Of a stretch of 64,000 nucleotides of DNA, positions 18,801 to 26,909 are shown piece after piece. Where the stretch lies: NCBI GenBank assembly GCA_963966315.1, contig CAWZYX010000002.1:37914-101913 (forward strand). The letters are read 5' to 3'. The notes under the pieces are model-generated. The model saw nothing but the letters and a program-made list of their open reading frames with translations. It searched no databases and was not told where the DNA came from. Numbering within the stretch: the first letter of the stretch is position 1; the number at the start of each line of letters is the position of its first letter. The position numbers were made by a program, and so were the translations under genes. Source of the stretch: Winogradskyella_A sp963966315 (GTDB lineage Bacteria; Bacteroidota; Bacteroidia; Flavobacteriales; Flavobacteriaceae).

Positions 18801-20309
18801 ATGTCAAAAGTTACAGGTAAAGTTGCACAGATCGTTGGTCCGGTTATCGATGTTGAATTTGGTGCAGGCGATGAGCTACCAAAGATTTATGATTCGCTAG
18901 AAATTAAAAGACCTGATGGATCAACATTGGTCCTTGAAGTACAGTCGCACATAGGTGAAGATACCGTACGAACCATTGCCATGGATTCGTCAGACGGTTT
19001 GAGTAGGGGTACTGAGGTCCTTTCCACAGGAGCGCCCATCCAAATGCCCATAGGTGAAGATGTTTACGGTCGATTATTTAATGTAATTGGAGACGCCATA
19101 GACGGACTTGGGAACTTACCAAAAGCTAATGACAATGGTCTTCCAATCCACAGACAGGCACCTAAGTTTGAGGACCTGTCTACTTCTACGGAGGTTCTGT
19201 TTACGGGGATCAAAGTGATTGATCTTATTGAGCCTTATGCCAAAGGAGGGAAGATTGGATTGTTTGGAGGTGCTGGTGTTGGAAAAACAGTACTTATTCA
19301 GGAGTTGATCAACAATATTGCAAAAGGACACGGTGGTTTGTCTGTATTTGCCGGAGTAGGAGAACGAACTCGTGAAGGAAACGACCTGCTAAGAGAGATG
19401 CTGGAATCTGGTATCATTAAGTACGGTGATGACTTTATGCATTCGATGGAAGAAGGCGGCTGGGATCTTCAGAAAGTGGATAAAAAGGCCATGAAAGAAT
19501 CTAAAGCAACCTTCGTGTTTGGTCAGATGAATGAACCTCCAGGAGCACGTGCTCGTGTGGCCTTGTCTGGTTTAACCATAGCTGAGTATTTCCGTGATGG
19601 TGCAGGTGATGGTCAGGGGAAAGACGTTCTGTTCTTCGTAGATAACATTTTCCGTTTTACACAAGCTGGTTCTGAGGTGTCTGCACTTCTTGGGCGTATG
19701 CCTTCAGCAGTAGGTTATCAGCCGACCCTGGCCACGGAAATGGGTGCTATGCAAGAGCGTATCACCTCTACAAAAAAGGGATCTATTACATCTGTTCAGG
19801 CGGTATATGTACCTGCAGACGACTTAACGGACCCTGCACCCGCAACGACCTTTGCCCACCTGGATGCCACAACAGTACTATCACGTAAGATTGCAGAGCT
19901 TGGTATCTATCCTGCAGTGGATCCATTAGATTCTACTTCCAGAATTCTAACCGCGGAAATTTTGGGAGATGACCATTACAACTGTGCTCAACGGGTAAAA
20001 GAGCTCCTACAGCGATATAAAGAACTACAGGACATCATTGCCATTTTAGGAATGGAAGAATTATCTGAAGAAGATAAACTGGCGGTATCAAGAGCAAGAC
20101 GTGTTCAGCGATTCTTGTCACAGCCTTTCCACGTAGCGGAGCAATTTACCGGGATACCAGGAGTTCTAGTAGACATTAAAGAGACCATAAAAGGGTTTAA
20201 CATGATCATGGATGGTGAATTAGATCACCTTCCGGAAGCAGCATTCAACTTAAAAGGGTCAATTGAGGAAGCCATAGAGGCTGGTGAGAAAATGTTGGCT
20301 GAAGCATAA
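18801..20309 (+). CDS. atpD: ATP synthase F1 subunit beta
   Basis: The catalytic beta subunit of F1Fo ATP synthase, 502 residues. Walker A (GGAGVGKT, about residue 152), the GERTREGNDL motif, Walker B region (VLFFVDNIFRFTQAGSEVSALLGRMPSA, read in parts) and the C-terminal region are all present. Only atpC follows. Separation of atpD-atpC from the other ATP synthase genes is usual in Bacteroidota, so the missing subunits are expected elsewhere in the genome rather than lost. It is preceded by its own promoter and by the terminator of the previous gene. Confidence 0.99.
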   Translation: MSKVTGKVAQIVGPVIDVEFGAGDELPKIYDSLEIKRPDGSTLVLEVQSHIGEDTVRTIAMDSSDGLSRGTEVLSTGAPIQMPIGEDVYGRLFNVIGDAIDGLGNLPKANDNGLPIHRQAPKFEDLSTSTEVLFTGIKVIDLIEPYAKGGKIGLFGGAGVGKTVLIQELINNIAKGHGGLSVFAGVGERTREGNDLLREMLESGIIKYGDDFMHSMEEGGWDLQKVDKKAMKESKATFVFGQMNEPPGARARVALSGLTIAEYFRDGAGDGQGKDVLFFVDNIFRFTQAGSEVSALLGRMPSAVGYQPTLATEMGAMQERITSTKKGSITSVQAVYVPADDLTDPAPATTFAHLDATTVLSRKIAELGIYPAVDPLDSTSRILTAEILGDDHYNCAQRVKELLQRYKELQDIIAILGMEELSEEDKLAVSRARRVQRFLSQPFHVAEQFTGIPGVLVDIKETIKGFNMIMDGELDHLPEAAFNLKGSIEEAIEAGEKMLAEA

Positions 20310-20351
20310 AATAGCTTCAAGACTTAAGTTTAAATCCTAAAGCATACGATT

Positions 20352-20645
20352 ATGTATTTAGAAATAGTATCACCAGAAGCAATTTTATTCAGTTCAGAAG
20401 TTGACTCTGTGGTGGTCCCCGGTGTTAAAGGTGAGTTTGAAATGTTAAACAACCACGCTCCTGTTGTATCAATACTGAAAGCTGGGACTGTAAGAATTAA
20501 GGTTCATACACAAGACCATCTTGTCTATGACCAATTGCACGGAGATGTGGAACCTCACTTTGAAGACCACAAGGTATTAACTCTGCAGATCAAATCCGGT
20601 ACGGTGGAGTCTAAAGACAACCGTGTGATCATTTTAGCCGATTAG
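20352..20645 (+). CDS. atpC: ATP synthase F1 subunit epsilon (short form)
   Basis: A 97-residue protein beginning MYLEIVSPEAILFSSEVDSV and containing VPGVKGEFEMLNNHAP, the beta-sandwich of the epsilon subunit that links the F1 rotor to the c-ring. The C-terminal two-helix hairpin that inhibits ATP hydrolysis in many bacteria is absent; the protein stops just after the sandwich. Such short forms are common in Bacteroidota. It lies 42 bases after atpD and before a strong bidirectional terminator. Confidence 0.95.
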   Translation: MYLEIVSPEAILFSSEVDSVVVPGVKGEFEMLNNHAPVVSILKAGTVRIKVHTQDHLVYDQLHGDVEPHFEDHKVLTLQIKSGTVESKDNRVIILAD

Positions 20646-20666
20646 TGAAGAAGGACTAAAGAATAT

Positions 20667-20702
20667 AAAAAAAGCGCGGTGGATTATCACTGCGCTTTTT
20701 TT
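20667..20702. terminator. Bidirectional terminator between atpC and a small membrane protein gene
   Basis: A nine-pair stem (AGCGCGGTG with CACTGCGCT, one G-T pair) is flanked by an A-run on the left and a T-run on the right. It can stop transcription from both directions, and the genes on either side converge on it. Confidence 0.85.
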
Positions 20703-20717
20703 ATGTAGTCCTCATTT

Positions 20718-20885
20718 TTAATTAGAACCCAATTGTGCTAAGGCATTGTAGTACACTTCGTCCTGAAAGGCTCCAAGTAATACAAATACCGATTTTACAA
20801 AAAATACCAGGAACAGAGCTACGGCTACAAGTGTAATTACGTCGAAGATCCTCTTTTCCCGAAATGAGTTACTGATTGATTTCAT
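20718..20885 (-). CDS. Small single-span membrane protein, 55 residues, unknown function
   Basis: An ATG at 20885 opens a 55-codon frame ending TAA at 20718. The protein has a charged N-terminus (MKSISNSFREKRIFD), one hydrophobic stretch of about 22 residues (from about 16 to 39) and a polar tail (FQDEVYYNALAQLGSN). It ends just before the bidirectional terminator, and its start is 69 bases downstream of the S24 regulator stop on the same strand. It could be read from that transcript. No family is recognised, but the topology, spacing and terminator argue for a real gene. Confidence 0.6.
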   Translation of the reverse strand: MKSISNSFREKRIFDVITLVAVALFLVFFVKSVFVLLGAFQDEVYYNALAQLGSN

Positions 20886-20954
20886 GACCCCTGATTTTGT
20901 TAGTTATGGTATGAAGGTACAAAATAATTAACAATATTTTAAGATTTATAACGA

Positions 20955-21731
20955 TTAATTAATCTGTACGCCTTTGATCTGCTCCAATTCCACCTTCAGT
21001 TCCTGGAACATATTAACAATACTACTCAGCTTTAATTCCTTCTCGTCGTACTCTTGAGTGTTGATGCAGCAGGTAAACTCCCATAGCTCCAAAACAGCCG
21101 ATCTAGGTACCAGATAAGGTTGATAGGATTTATTGTCTGAGCTCAGCAGCAGATGGGTTTCGTTATCTTCGGGAAGGTACACGCGTTTATATACCAGCCC
21201 ATCTTCTTTGGTGAGCACAATATAAGTTCTGCCGTTTTTAAGATCTCTGATGTCCTCCAGAAATTTAGCTACTACAAAAGCTCCGTCCTTTACAGGCAAC
21301 ATAGAATCCCCTTTGATTGGAAAAGCCCTGTGGGTACCTGTCGGCAGGAACGGAAGTTTGATCTTTTGCAGTTGTTCTATGTACTCCGGATCGTCGTAAC
21401 CCGCCAGATATCCGGCAGAAGCCTTTGCCGGAATGATCTCAATAAGATCTTCATTATTCTCATTGACGGTAACAGGAAATAACACGCGCTTGTTTCCTAC
21501 TTCAATGAAAGAAGTATCCTTGGCCAAACGCAGGTCTTTTCGCACCAGAATATCAATAGGTATGTTAAAGTAATTGGACAGGTCGATCAGTCGCTCTATA
21601 GGAGGCTCGGACCTGCCCTCTTCGTAGGAGCCTACCATTGATCGTGACCACCCCAACTCATCTGCAAAACGCTCCTGAGACAGTTGCTTCAAATTTCTAA
21701 GATGTCTGATGTTTACCTGAATGGGTTTCAT
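20955..21731 (-). CDS. XRE-family repressor with S24 (LexA/HdiR-type) self-cleavage domain
   Basis: A 258-residue regulator. A helix-turn-helix of the XRE type occupies about residues 7-62 (LRNLKQLSQERFADELGWSR). An S24 peptidase domain follows, with a likely cleavage bond A106-G107 (KASAGYLAG), nucleophile S143 in KGDSMLP and general base K182 in VYKRV. A C-terminal helical tail follows. Proteins of this build, such as HdiR of Lactococcus, are cleaved in a RecA-dependent way after DNA damage. It is divergent from a dnaE-type polymerase and dinB, with 77 bases between the chosen starts that hold a dyad. It is therefore very likely the damage-responsive repressor of that cassette and of itself. 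No phage genes are nearby. Confidence 0.9.
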   Translation of the reverse strand: MKPIQVNIRHLRNLKQLSQERFADELGWSRSMVGSYEEGRSEPPIERLIDLSNYFNIPIDILVRKDLRLAKDTSFIEVGNKRVLFPVTVNENNEDLIEIIPAKASAGYLAGYDDPEYIEQLQKIKLPFLPTGTHRAFPIKGDSMLPVKDGAFVVAKFLEDIRDLKNGRTYIVLTKEDGLVYKRVYLPEDNETHLLLSSDNKSYQPYLVPRSAVLELWEFTCCINTQEYDEKELKLSSIVNMFQELKVELEQIKGVQIN

Positions 21732-21755
21732 AAATGAAATACTTTAACACGGTTT

Positions 21756-21800
21756 ACTACAAATATAAGCAATACTTACTACATATAGTAGTTATTTTTG
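21756..21800. promoter_or_regulatory. Putative operator and divergent promoters of the repressor/polymerase cassette
   Basis: A dyad ACTAC-n5-GTAGT lies at 21778-21792. A further ACTAC half-site at 21756-21760 is in direct repeat 22 bases (two helical turns) upstream. A minus-strand TATATTTG element (21760-21767) serves the repressor and overlaps the lone half-site. A plus-strand TATTTTTG (21793-21800) abuts the dyad and would serve the polymerase genes. Repressor bound here would block both. Confidence 0.6.
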
Positions 21801-21808
21801 TTTTCCCA

Positions 21809-24781
21809 ATGTATTTAAACTGTCACACATACTTCAGCCTGCGTTACGGCACGATCAAACCAGAACAGCTGCTGGCCATTGCTTCAAAAAACGGTGTAAA
21901 CACTCTGGCTTTGACGGACATTAACAGTACTTCTGCCTGTCTTGATCTAATGCGACTTTCTAAGAAATACAAGGTGAAACCGGTACTGGGAGTGGATTTT
22001 AGAAATAAGGCAGAGCAACAATTCATCCTTATTGCCAAAAACAACCATGGATTTCAAAATATAAACAGATATCTGTCTGAGCTTCTGCACCATCAGGATT
22101 TAAAAATTCCAGAGCGTCCGGAAGTCGTTTTAGAAGGCTGCTATGTTATTTACCCCTACCAAAAGGGTAAAGATTTTCACCTTGGGCCACAGGAGTTCTT
22201 AGGCATCAGTCCCAAAGACCTCAACCAGCTAAAGTTTTCCAAGTGGAATCAGTACCGCAATAAACTAGTAGTGCTAAAAACAGTTTCCTTTCAGGACAAA
22301 AAGGGGTTTAATACACACAGACTTTTGCGTGCTATTGACAACAATACGTTGTTGAGCAAACTCCCCAAATCAGAAGAGGGGCGGCCCGACGACATTATGC
22401 TCCCTTATGAAGAACTGTATCAGCAGTACACTGATTTTCCTGAACTCATAAAGAACAGCAATGCTTTGCTCGATCGTTGTAACACTTATTTCGATTTTGA
22501 AAGTAACATCCCAAAAAATCAGCGTTTCTATACCAACAATGCAGCGCTGGATTTCAGGCTACTTAAAAAGCTGAGCTATGACGGGTTGCATTACCGTTAC
22601 AAAAAACCGGGAGTGCGCATTTTTAACCGTATTGAAAAAGAGCTGCACATCATCAAAGAAAAAGGCTTTGTTTCTTATTTCCTGATCAATTGGAAGATAT
22701 TGAAATACGCCCGAAGCAAAGGTTATTTCTACGTAGGTCGTGGTAGTGGTGCTAATAGCATCATCGCTTATTTACTGCGCATTACCGATGTAGACCCTGT
22801 AGAACTGGACCTGTATTTCGAACGCTTCATTAATCTCTTTCGCACCAATCCGCCTGATTTTGACATTGATTTCTCCTGGACAGACCGGGACGACATTACA
22901 CAGTTTATTTTTAAGCGTTTTAAGCACACTGCCCTACTCACTGTCTACAATACCTTTAAATTCAGAGCGTCCATTCGGGAACTAGGAAAGGTTTTTGGAT
23001 TGCCAAAATCTGAAATGGATCTGCTCACGAGAGGCAAGTATAAGGTCAATCAGCTAGACAAGCTCTCCAGACTAGTTGTTTATTACAGCACTTACATCGA
23101 AGGGTTTCCCAATTACTTAGGCATTCACGCCGGAGGCATCCTTATTTCAGAGCGTCCCATACATTATTATACCGCCACTTTTATGCCTCCTAAAGGCTTC
23201 CCTACCACACAGTTTGATATGATGGTTGCCGAAGATATTGGTCTCTATAAATTTGATATCCTAAGCCAGCGTGGTTTGGGAAAAATCAAAGAGGCTAGGG
23301 AAATTATTGCTTATAACCACCCAAAGCTTCCGCCTGTAGACATTCACGATATCAAGCGTTTTAAAAAGGATCCACGCATCAAAAACCTGCTCAGACGTGC
23401 CAAAGCCATTGGCTGCTTTTACGTGGAGTCGCCTGCCATGCGCATGCTACTTACCAAACTGCAGGTAGACAATTATCTGGGGTTGGTAGCGGCCAGTTCG
23501 GTCATCAGGCCGGGAGTCTCCAAATCGGGTATGATGCGTGAGTACATTTTGCGCTACCGCTACCCGGAACGACGAAAGGAAGCACATCCTGTGCTTATGG
23601 ACATCATGCCTGAGACCTATGGAGTCATGGTCTATCAGGAAGATGTGATTAAAGTAGCTCATCATTTTGGAGGTTTAACCCTGGGTGAAGCCGATATGCT
23701 GCGTCGTGGCATGTCCGGTAAATTTCGCTCCAGAGAAGAGTTCTTAAAGGTAAAACAGCGATTCTTTGACAATTGCAGGAAAGCAGGGAAACCCGAAGAT
23801 CTCACTAAAGAGGTCTGGCGCCAGATCGAAAGTTTTGCCGGTTATGCCTTTGCCAAAGGCCACTCAGCCTCTTATGCTGTAGAAAGCTACCAAAGCCTCT
23901 ATTTGAAAGCGTATTTCCCTTTGGAATACATGGTAGCCACCATTAATAATTACGGAGGGTTTTACCGTACCGAATTTTACGTACACGAAGCTCGCATGCA
24001 CGGCGCACAGATCGAAGCGCCTTGCATCAATACCAGTTCAAACGATACTGTTATTAAAGGTACCACCATCTATCTGGGATTTAAATTTCTACAATCTCTG
24101 GAATCTAAAACCATTCAATCCCTTTTAGATGAGCGCCACCGCGCAGGTGCTTATAAAAGCCTGGACGACTTTATTGAACGTGTTCCCATCTCAATAGAGC
24201 AGATAAGTATTCTTATTAAGATCGATGCGTTTAGATTTACTCAATTTCATAAACGTGAATTGCTCTGGGAGGCTCATTTAAAGATTGGGAAGACTGTAAG
24301 TGAAGAACGCCGGATGACCCTCTTTAAAAGCGAAGGGGTTAACTACAGAACGCCGGAACTACCCAGTACGGCTTTAGAGAATGCCTTTGATCAGATAGAG
24401 CTTTTGGGTTATCCCTTGTGTAACCCCTTTCAGCTCTTAAAAACCCCCTCTTCCAATACCATGAGAGCTAAGGCCCTAAAGCACTTTGAAAAAAGACAGG
24501 TAACTATTGAAGGATATCTGGTCACTACCAAAACCACCTCTACCTCTAAACGCGAAGTAATGTTCTTTGGCACCTTTTTAGACCGCGACGGAGATTTTAT
24601 AGATACCGTACATTTTCCTCCGGTAGCTGCTAAATATCCGTTCAGAGGAAAGGGAATTTACAAAATAACCGGAACCGTCCTTATAGAGTTTGACTGTATC
24701 AATATAGAAGTATCTGAACTGGAACACCTGGCAGTTATAGAAGATCCCAGATATGCTGACGAAACCCCATTGGCCTCATGA
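21809..24781 (+). CDS. dnaE: DNA polymerase III alpha-type subunit, damage-cassette (DnaE2-like) copy
   Basis: A 990-residue C-family polymerase. The start at 21809 is chosen because MYLNCHTYFSLRYGT is the proper start of the PHP domain; an in-frame ATG 75 bases upstream would lie almost on the repressor's own start and add a hydrophobic stretch. The PHP domain spans about 1-200. GRGSGANS and the catalytic PDFDIDF lie at about 310 and 349. GHSASYAVESYQSLYLK follows near 700, then an OB-type C-terminal region. It is shorter than replicative DnaE and is coupled to dinB by a 4-base overlap, under the S24 repressor. I infer an inducible, translesion role. ImuB is not present here. Confidence 0.9.
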   Translation: MYLNCHTYFSLRYGTIKPEQLLAIASKNGVNTLALTDINSTSACLDLMRLSKKYKVKPVLGVDFRNKAEQQFILIAKNNHGFQNINRYLSELLHHQDLKIPERPEVVLEGCYVIYPYQKGKDFHLGPQEFLGISPKDLNQLKFSKWNQYRNKLVVLKTVSFQDKKGFNTHRLLRAIDNNTLLSKLPKSEEGRPDDIMLPYEELYQQYTDFPELIKNSNALLDRCNTYFDFESNIPKNQRFYTNNAALDFRLLKKLSYDGLHYRYKKPGVRIFNRIEKELHIIKEKGFVSYFLINWKILKYARSKGYFYVGRGSGANSIIAYLLRITDVDPVELDLYFERFINLFRTNPPDFDIDFSWTDRDDITQFIFKRFKHTALLTVYNTFKFRASIRELGKVFGLPKSEMDLLTRGKYKVNQLDKLSRLVVYYSTYIEGFPNYLGIHAGGILISERPIHYYTATFMPPKGFPTTQFDMMVAEDIGLYKFDILSQRGLGKIKEAREIIAYNHPKLPPVDIHDIKRFKKDPRIKNLLRRAKAIGCFYVESPAMRMLLTKLQVDNYLGLVAASSVIRPGVSKSGMMREYILRYRYPERRKEAHPVLMDIMPETYGVMVYQEDVIKVAHHFGGLTLGEADMLRRGMSGKFRSREEFLKVKQRFFDNCRKAGKPEDLTKEVWRQIESFAGYAFAKGHSASYAVESYQSLYLKAYFPLEYMVATINNYGGFYRTEFYVHEARMHGAQIEAPCINTSSNDTVIKGTTIYLGFKFLQSLESKTIQSLLDERHRAGAYKSLDDFIERVPISIEQISILIKIDAFRFTQFHKRELLWEAHLKIGKTVSEERRMTLFKSEGVNYRTPELPSTALENAFDQIELLGYPLCNPFQLLKTPSSNTMRAKALKHFEKRQVTIEGYLVTTKTTSTSKREVMFFGTFLDRDGDFIDTVHFPPVAAKYPFRGKGIYKITGTVLIEFDCINIEVSELEHLAVIEDPRYADETPLAS

Positions 24782-25995
24782 ATGAAAACCGTTCCATCGT
24801 ACACATGGACTTGGATACGTTTTTCGTGTCCTGCGAACGACGTTTAGACAGCCGTCTCAATGGTAAACCTATTCTTATTGGAGGTACCAGCGATCGTGGG
24901 GTAGTGGCTTCCTGCAGTTACGAAGCCCGTAAGTTTGGTGTGCATTCTGCCATGCCCATGCGTATGGCCAGGCAGCTGTGTCCCGAAGCCATAGTCTTAA
25001 GAGGCAATTCAGGAGTCTATACAAGGTTCTCTAAAGAAGTCACAGACGTTATTAAAGAAAGTGTGCCTCTTTATGAGAAATCGTCCATTGATGAATTTTA
25101 TATCGACCTCACGGGCATGGACAAGTTTTTTGGCTGCCATAAACTAGCCTCAGAACTCAGACAACGCATCATAAAAGAGACCGGATTGCCAATCTCCTTT
25201 GGCCTGTCTGTTAATAAAACCGTATCTAAGATTGCTACCGGAGAAGCCAAACCCAATAACGAAATCAGAATACCCAGGGGTACTGAAAAACCATTCCTGG
25301 CTCCTCTGTCGGTTAAAAAAATTCCCATGGTGGGTAAAGTAACCTATAAATCCTTATGCGATCTAGGCATCAAACGCATTAAAACGGTTCAGGAAATGCC
25401 TATGGATTTGATGCATAAAGTATTGGGTAAAAACGGTTTGTTTATCTGGAAGAAGGCTAACGGCATCGATAATAATCCTGTTATACAATACCATGAACGC
25501 AAATCCATTTCTACCGAACGCACCTTTGGTCAGGATACTACCGATATGCACAAATTAAAAGGACTCGTGGTAGCGATGACAGAAAATCTGGCTTATCAGC
25601 TGCGTCGAGGTAATAAGTTAACAGCCTGTGTTACCTTTAAAATACGTTATTCTGATTTTCAAACCTATACCCAGCAAAAGCGCATCCCCTACAGCGCCAT
25701 GGACCACAACCTTATCCCTGTAGTACTGGAACTTTTTAATAAACTCTATCATCGAAGGTTGCTTGTACGGCTCATTGGTGTTCGCTTTAGTCATTTGGTA
25801 GAGGGAGGCCATCAGATCAATTTATTTGAAGACAACGAAGTGCACCTTAACCTGGCCCAGGCCATCGATAAGATGCGGGAACGGTATGGTGATCGGGCAG
25901 TGATCAGCGCAGCAGGAATGGAAGCTAAAACCATCAGCCGCTGGAACCCTTTCACAGGAGAACCACCGCCACTTCTGGCCAACAGACATCAGTAA
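24778..25995 (+). CDS. dinB: Y-family DNA polymerase IV
   Basis: A 405-residue translesion polymerase. The palm residues are in place: HMDLDTFFVSCE (residues 9-20, metal-binding Asp) and SIDEFYIDLTG (103 onward, the acidic pair). SYEARKFGVHSAMPM is the finger signature. The little-finger domain spans about 240-350. Its ATG overlaps the TGA of the dnaE-type gene (ATGA), so the two are translated together. It is convergent with, and separated by zero bases from, an XRE gene. It is expected to be induced along with the upstream polymerase when the S24 repressor is cleaved. Confidence 0.97.
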   Translation: MNENRSIVHMDLDTFFVSCERRLDSRLNGKPILIGGTSDRGVVASCSYEARKFGVHSAMPMRMARQLCPEAIVLRGNSGVYTRFSKEVTDVIKESVPLYEKSSIDEFYIDLTGMDKFFGCHKLASELRQRIIKETGLPISFGLSVNKTVSKIATGEAKPNNEIRIPRGTEKPFLAPLSVKKIPMVGKVTYKSLCDLGIKRIKTVQEMPMDLMHKVLGKNGLFIWKKANGIDNNPVIQYHERKSISTERTFGQDTTDMHKLKGLVVAMTENLAYQLRRGNKLTACVTFKIRYSDFQTYTQQKRIPYSAMDHNLIPVVLELFNKLYHRRLLVRLIGVRFSHLVEGGHQINLFEDNEVHLNLAQAIDKMRERYGDRAVISAAGMEAKTISRWNPFTGEPPPLLANRHQ

Positions 25996-26202
25996 TTAAT
26001 GGTCCGTATGTTCCAGAATATCACCTGGCTGACAGTCTAGCGCCTTGCAAATAGCTTCCAGAGTGGAAAACCGGATCGCTTTAGCCTTACCTGTTTTCAG
26101 AATGGAAAGATTGGCATTTGTAATACCAACAGATTCTGCCAACTCATAACTCTTCATGCCTCTTTTGGCAAGCATTACATCCAAATTTACACGTATGGGC
26201 AT
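25996..26202 (-). CDS. Small XRE-family helix-turn-helix regulator
   Basis: A 68-residue protein that is almost entirely an XRE/Cro-type helix-turn-helix (YELAESVGITNANLSILKTG with FSTLEAICKALDCQPGDIL). It sits 2 bases downstream of a DUF2975 membrane protein gene on the same strand. This two-gene unit is common in Bacteroidota and Firmicutes; the regulator probably controls the pair. It ends exactly at the dinB stop on the other strand, without overlap. Confidence 0.92.
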   Translation of the reverse strand: MPIRVNLDVMLAKRGMKSYELAESVGITNANLSILKTGKAKAIRFSTLEAICKALDCQPGDILEHTDH

Positions 26203-26204
26203 AG

Positions 26205-26714
26205 CTATATGGTCAATTGGTTCTCCTCTTTTGCGTGTTTGGCAATTTTGAATATTTCCGACAGCACTTTAAAAAACAGTCCTAGACAGGCTATAAACAA
26301 ATACGGCCAGAATCCAATTCCAATTACAATTTTACTACTAAAAAGCAACTGGTCTAAAAATGAAAAGAACAGACCAATTAAACTGACAAGTACCAGATAT
26401 CTGCCAATCTGATCGAAAATAAGGATCACCTTCTCATGGAAGGGTTTAGCCTTCATGAAATAACTCAGTGACTTTCTGAACAGAAAAAAAGAATACACAG
26501 ATAGTGCTGTGACTATATAAAGCACAACCATTCTGAAGATGATAGCGATCTTTGACCCCTCAAAGCCCATAAAATTTACTGAATCCATAGCGCTTAAAGA
26601 TTCAGTCTTAAAAAAAGACAGCAAAAGAAAGACAGTGAGTAACAGCATCAATGGGATGCAACAGACAATCCATATAAAATCTACAATAGATTTAAGAACC
26701 ACTAATTTTCTCAT
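26205..26714 (-). CDS. DUF2975 family membrane protein
   Basis: A 169-residue protein with four hydrophobic segments (about 12-35, 55-75, 100-120 and 130-150). The pattern of paired helices and the adjacent small XRE gene match DUF2975 proteins. A charged middle loop (MKAKPFHEKVI) and a basic C-terminus are the only polar parts. The biochemical role is unknown; the constant partnership with a DNA-binding protein suggests a membrane-linked signalling or regulatory function, which is inference. Confidence 0.85.
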   Translation of the reverse strand: MRKLVVLKSIVDFIWIVCCIPLMLLLTVFLLLSFFKTESLSAMDSVNFMGFEGSKIAIIFRMVVLYIVTALSVYSFFLFRKSLSYFMKAKPFHEKVILIFDQIGRYLVLVSLIGLFFSFLDQLLFSSKIVIGIGFWPYLFIACLGLFFKVLSEIFKIAKHAKEENQLTI

Positions 26715-26909
26715 GACCAGATATATTATTGATGTTTAGACCTTCAAATATACAAAATTTATTGTTTTTCAATAATTTTTTATTGTTTTATGATAATATT
26801 CCATGCAAAACATTTGCTATTTACTAATAGTGAGCTAGTTAAGTGCATTGAATAAAAGGCTTGAGAATTTGACCAAAAATAAATACTATCTTGCGCCAAA
26901 ATTCTAGCT

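Noticed and set aside
20955..21731. Prophage CI-type repressor
   Set aside because: The S24/XRE build is shared with phage repressors, but the divergent genes are polymerases and no phage genes are near.
26715..26909. Cobalamin riboswitch ahead of the BtuB-sized receptor
   Set aside because: The gap is AT-rich and lacks B12-box-like or long paired elements.
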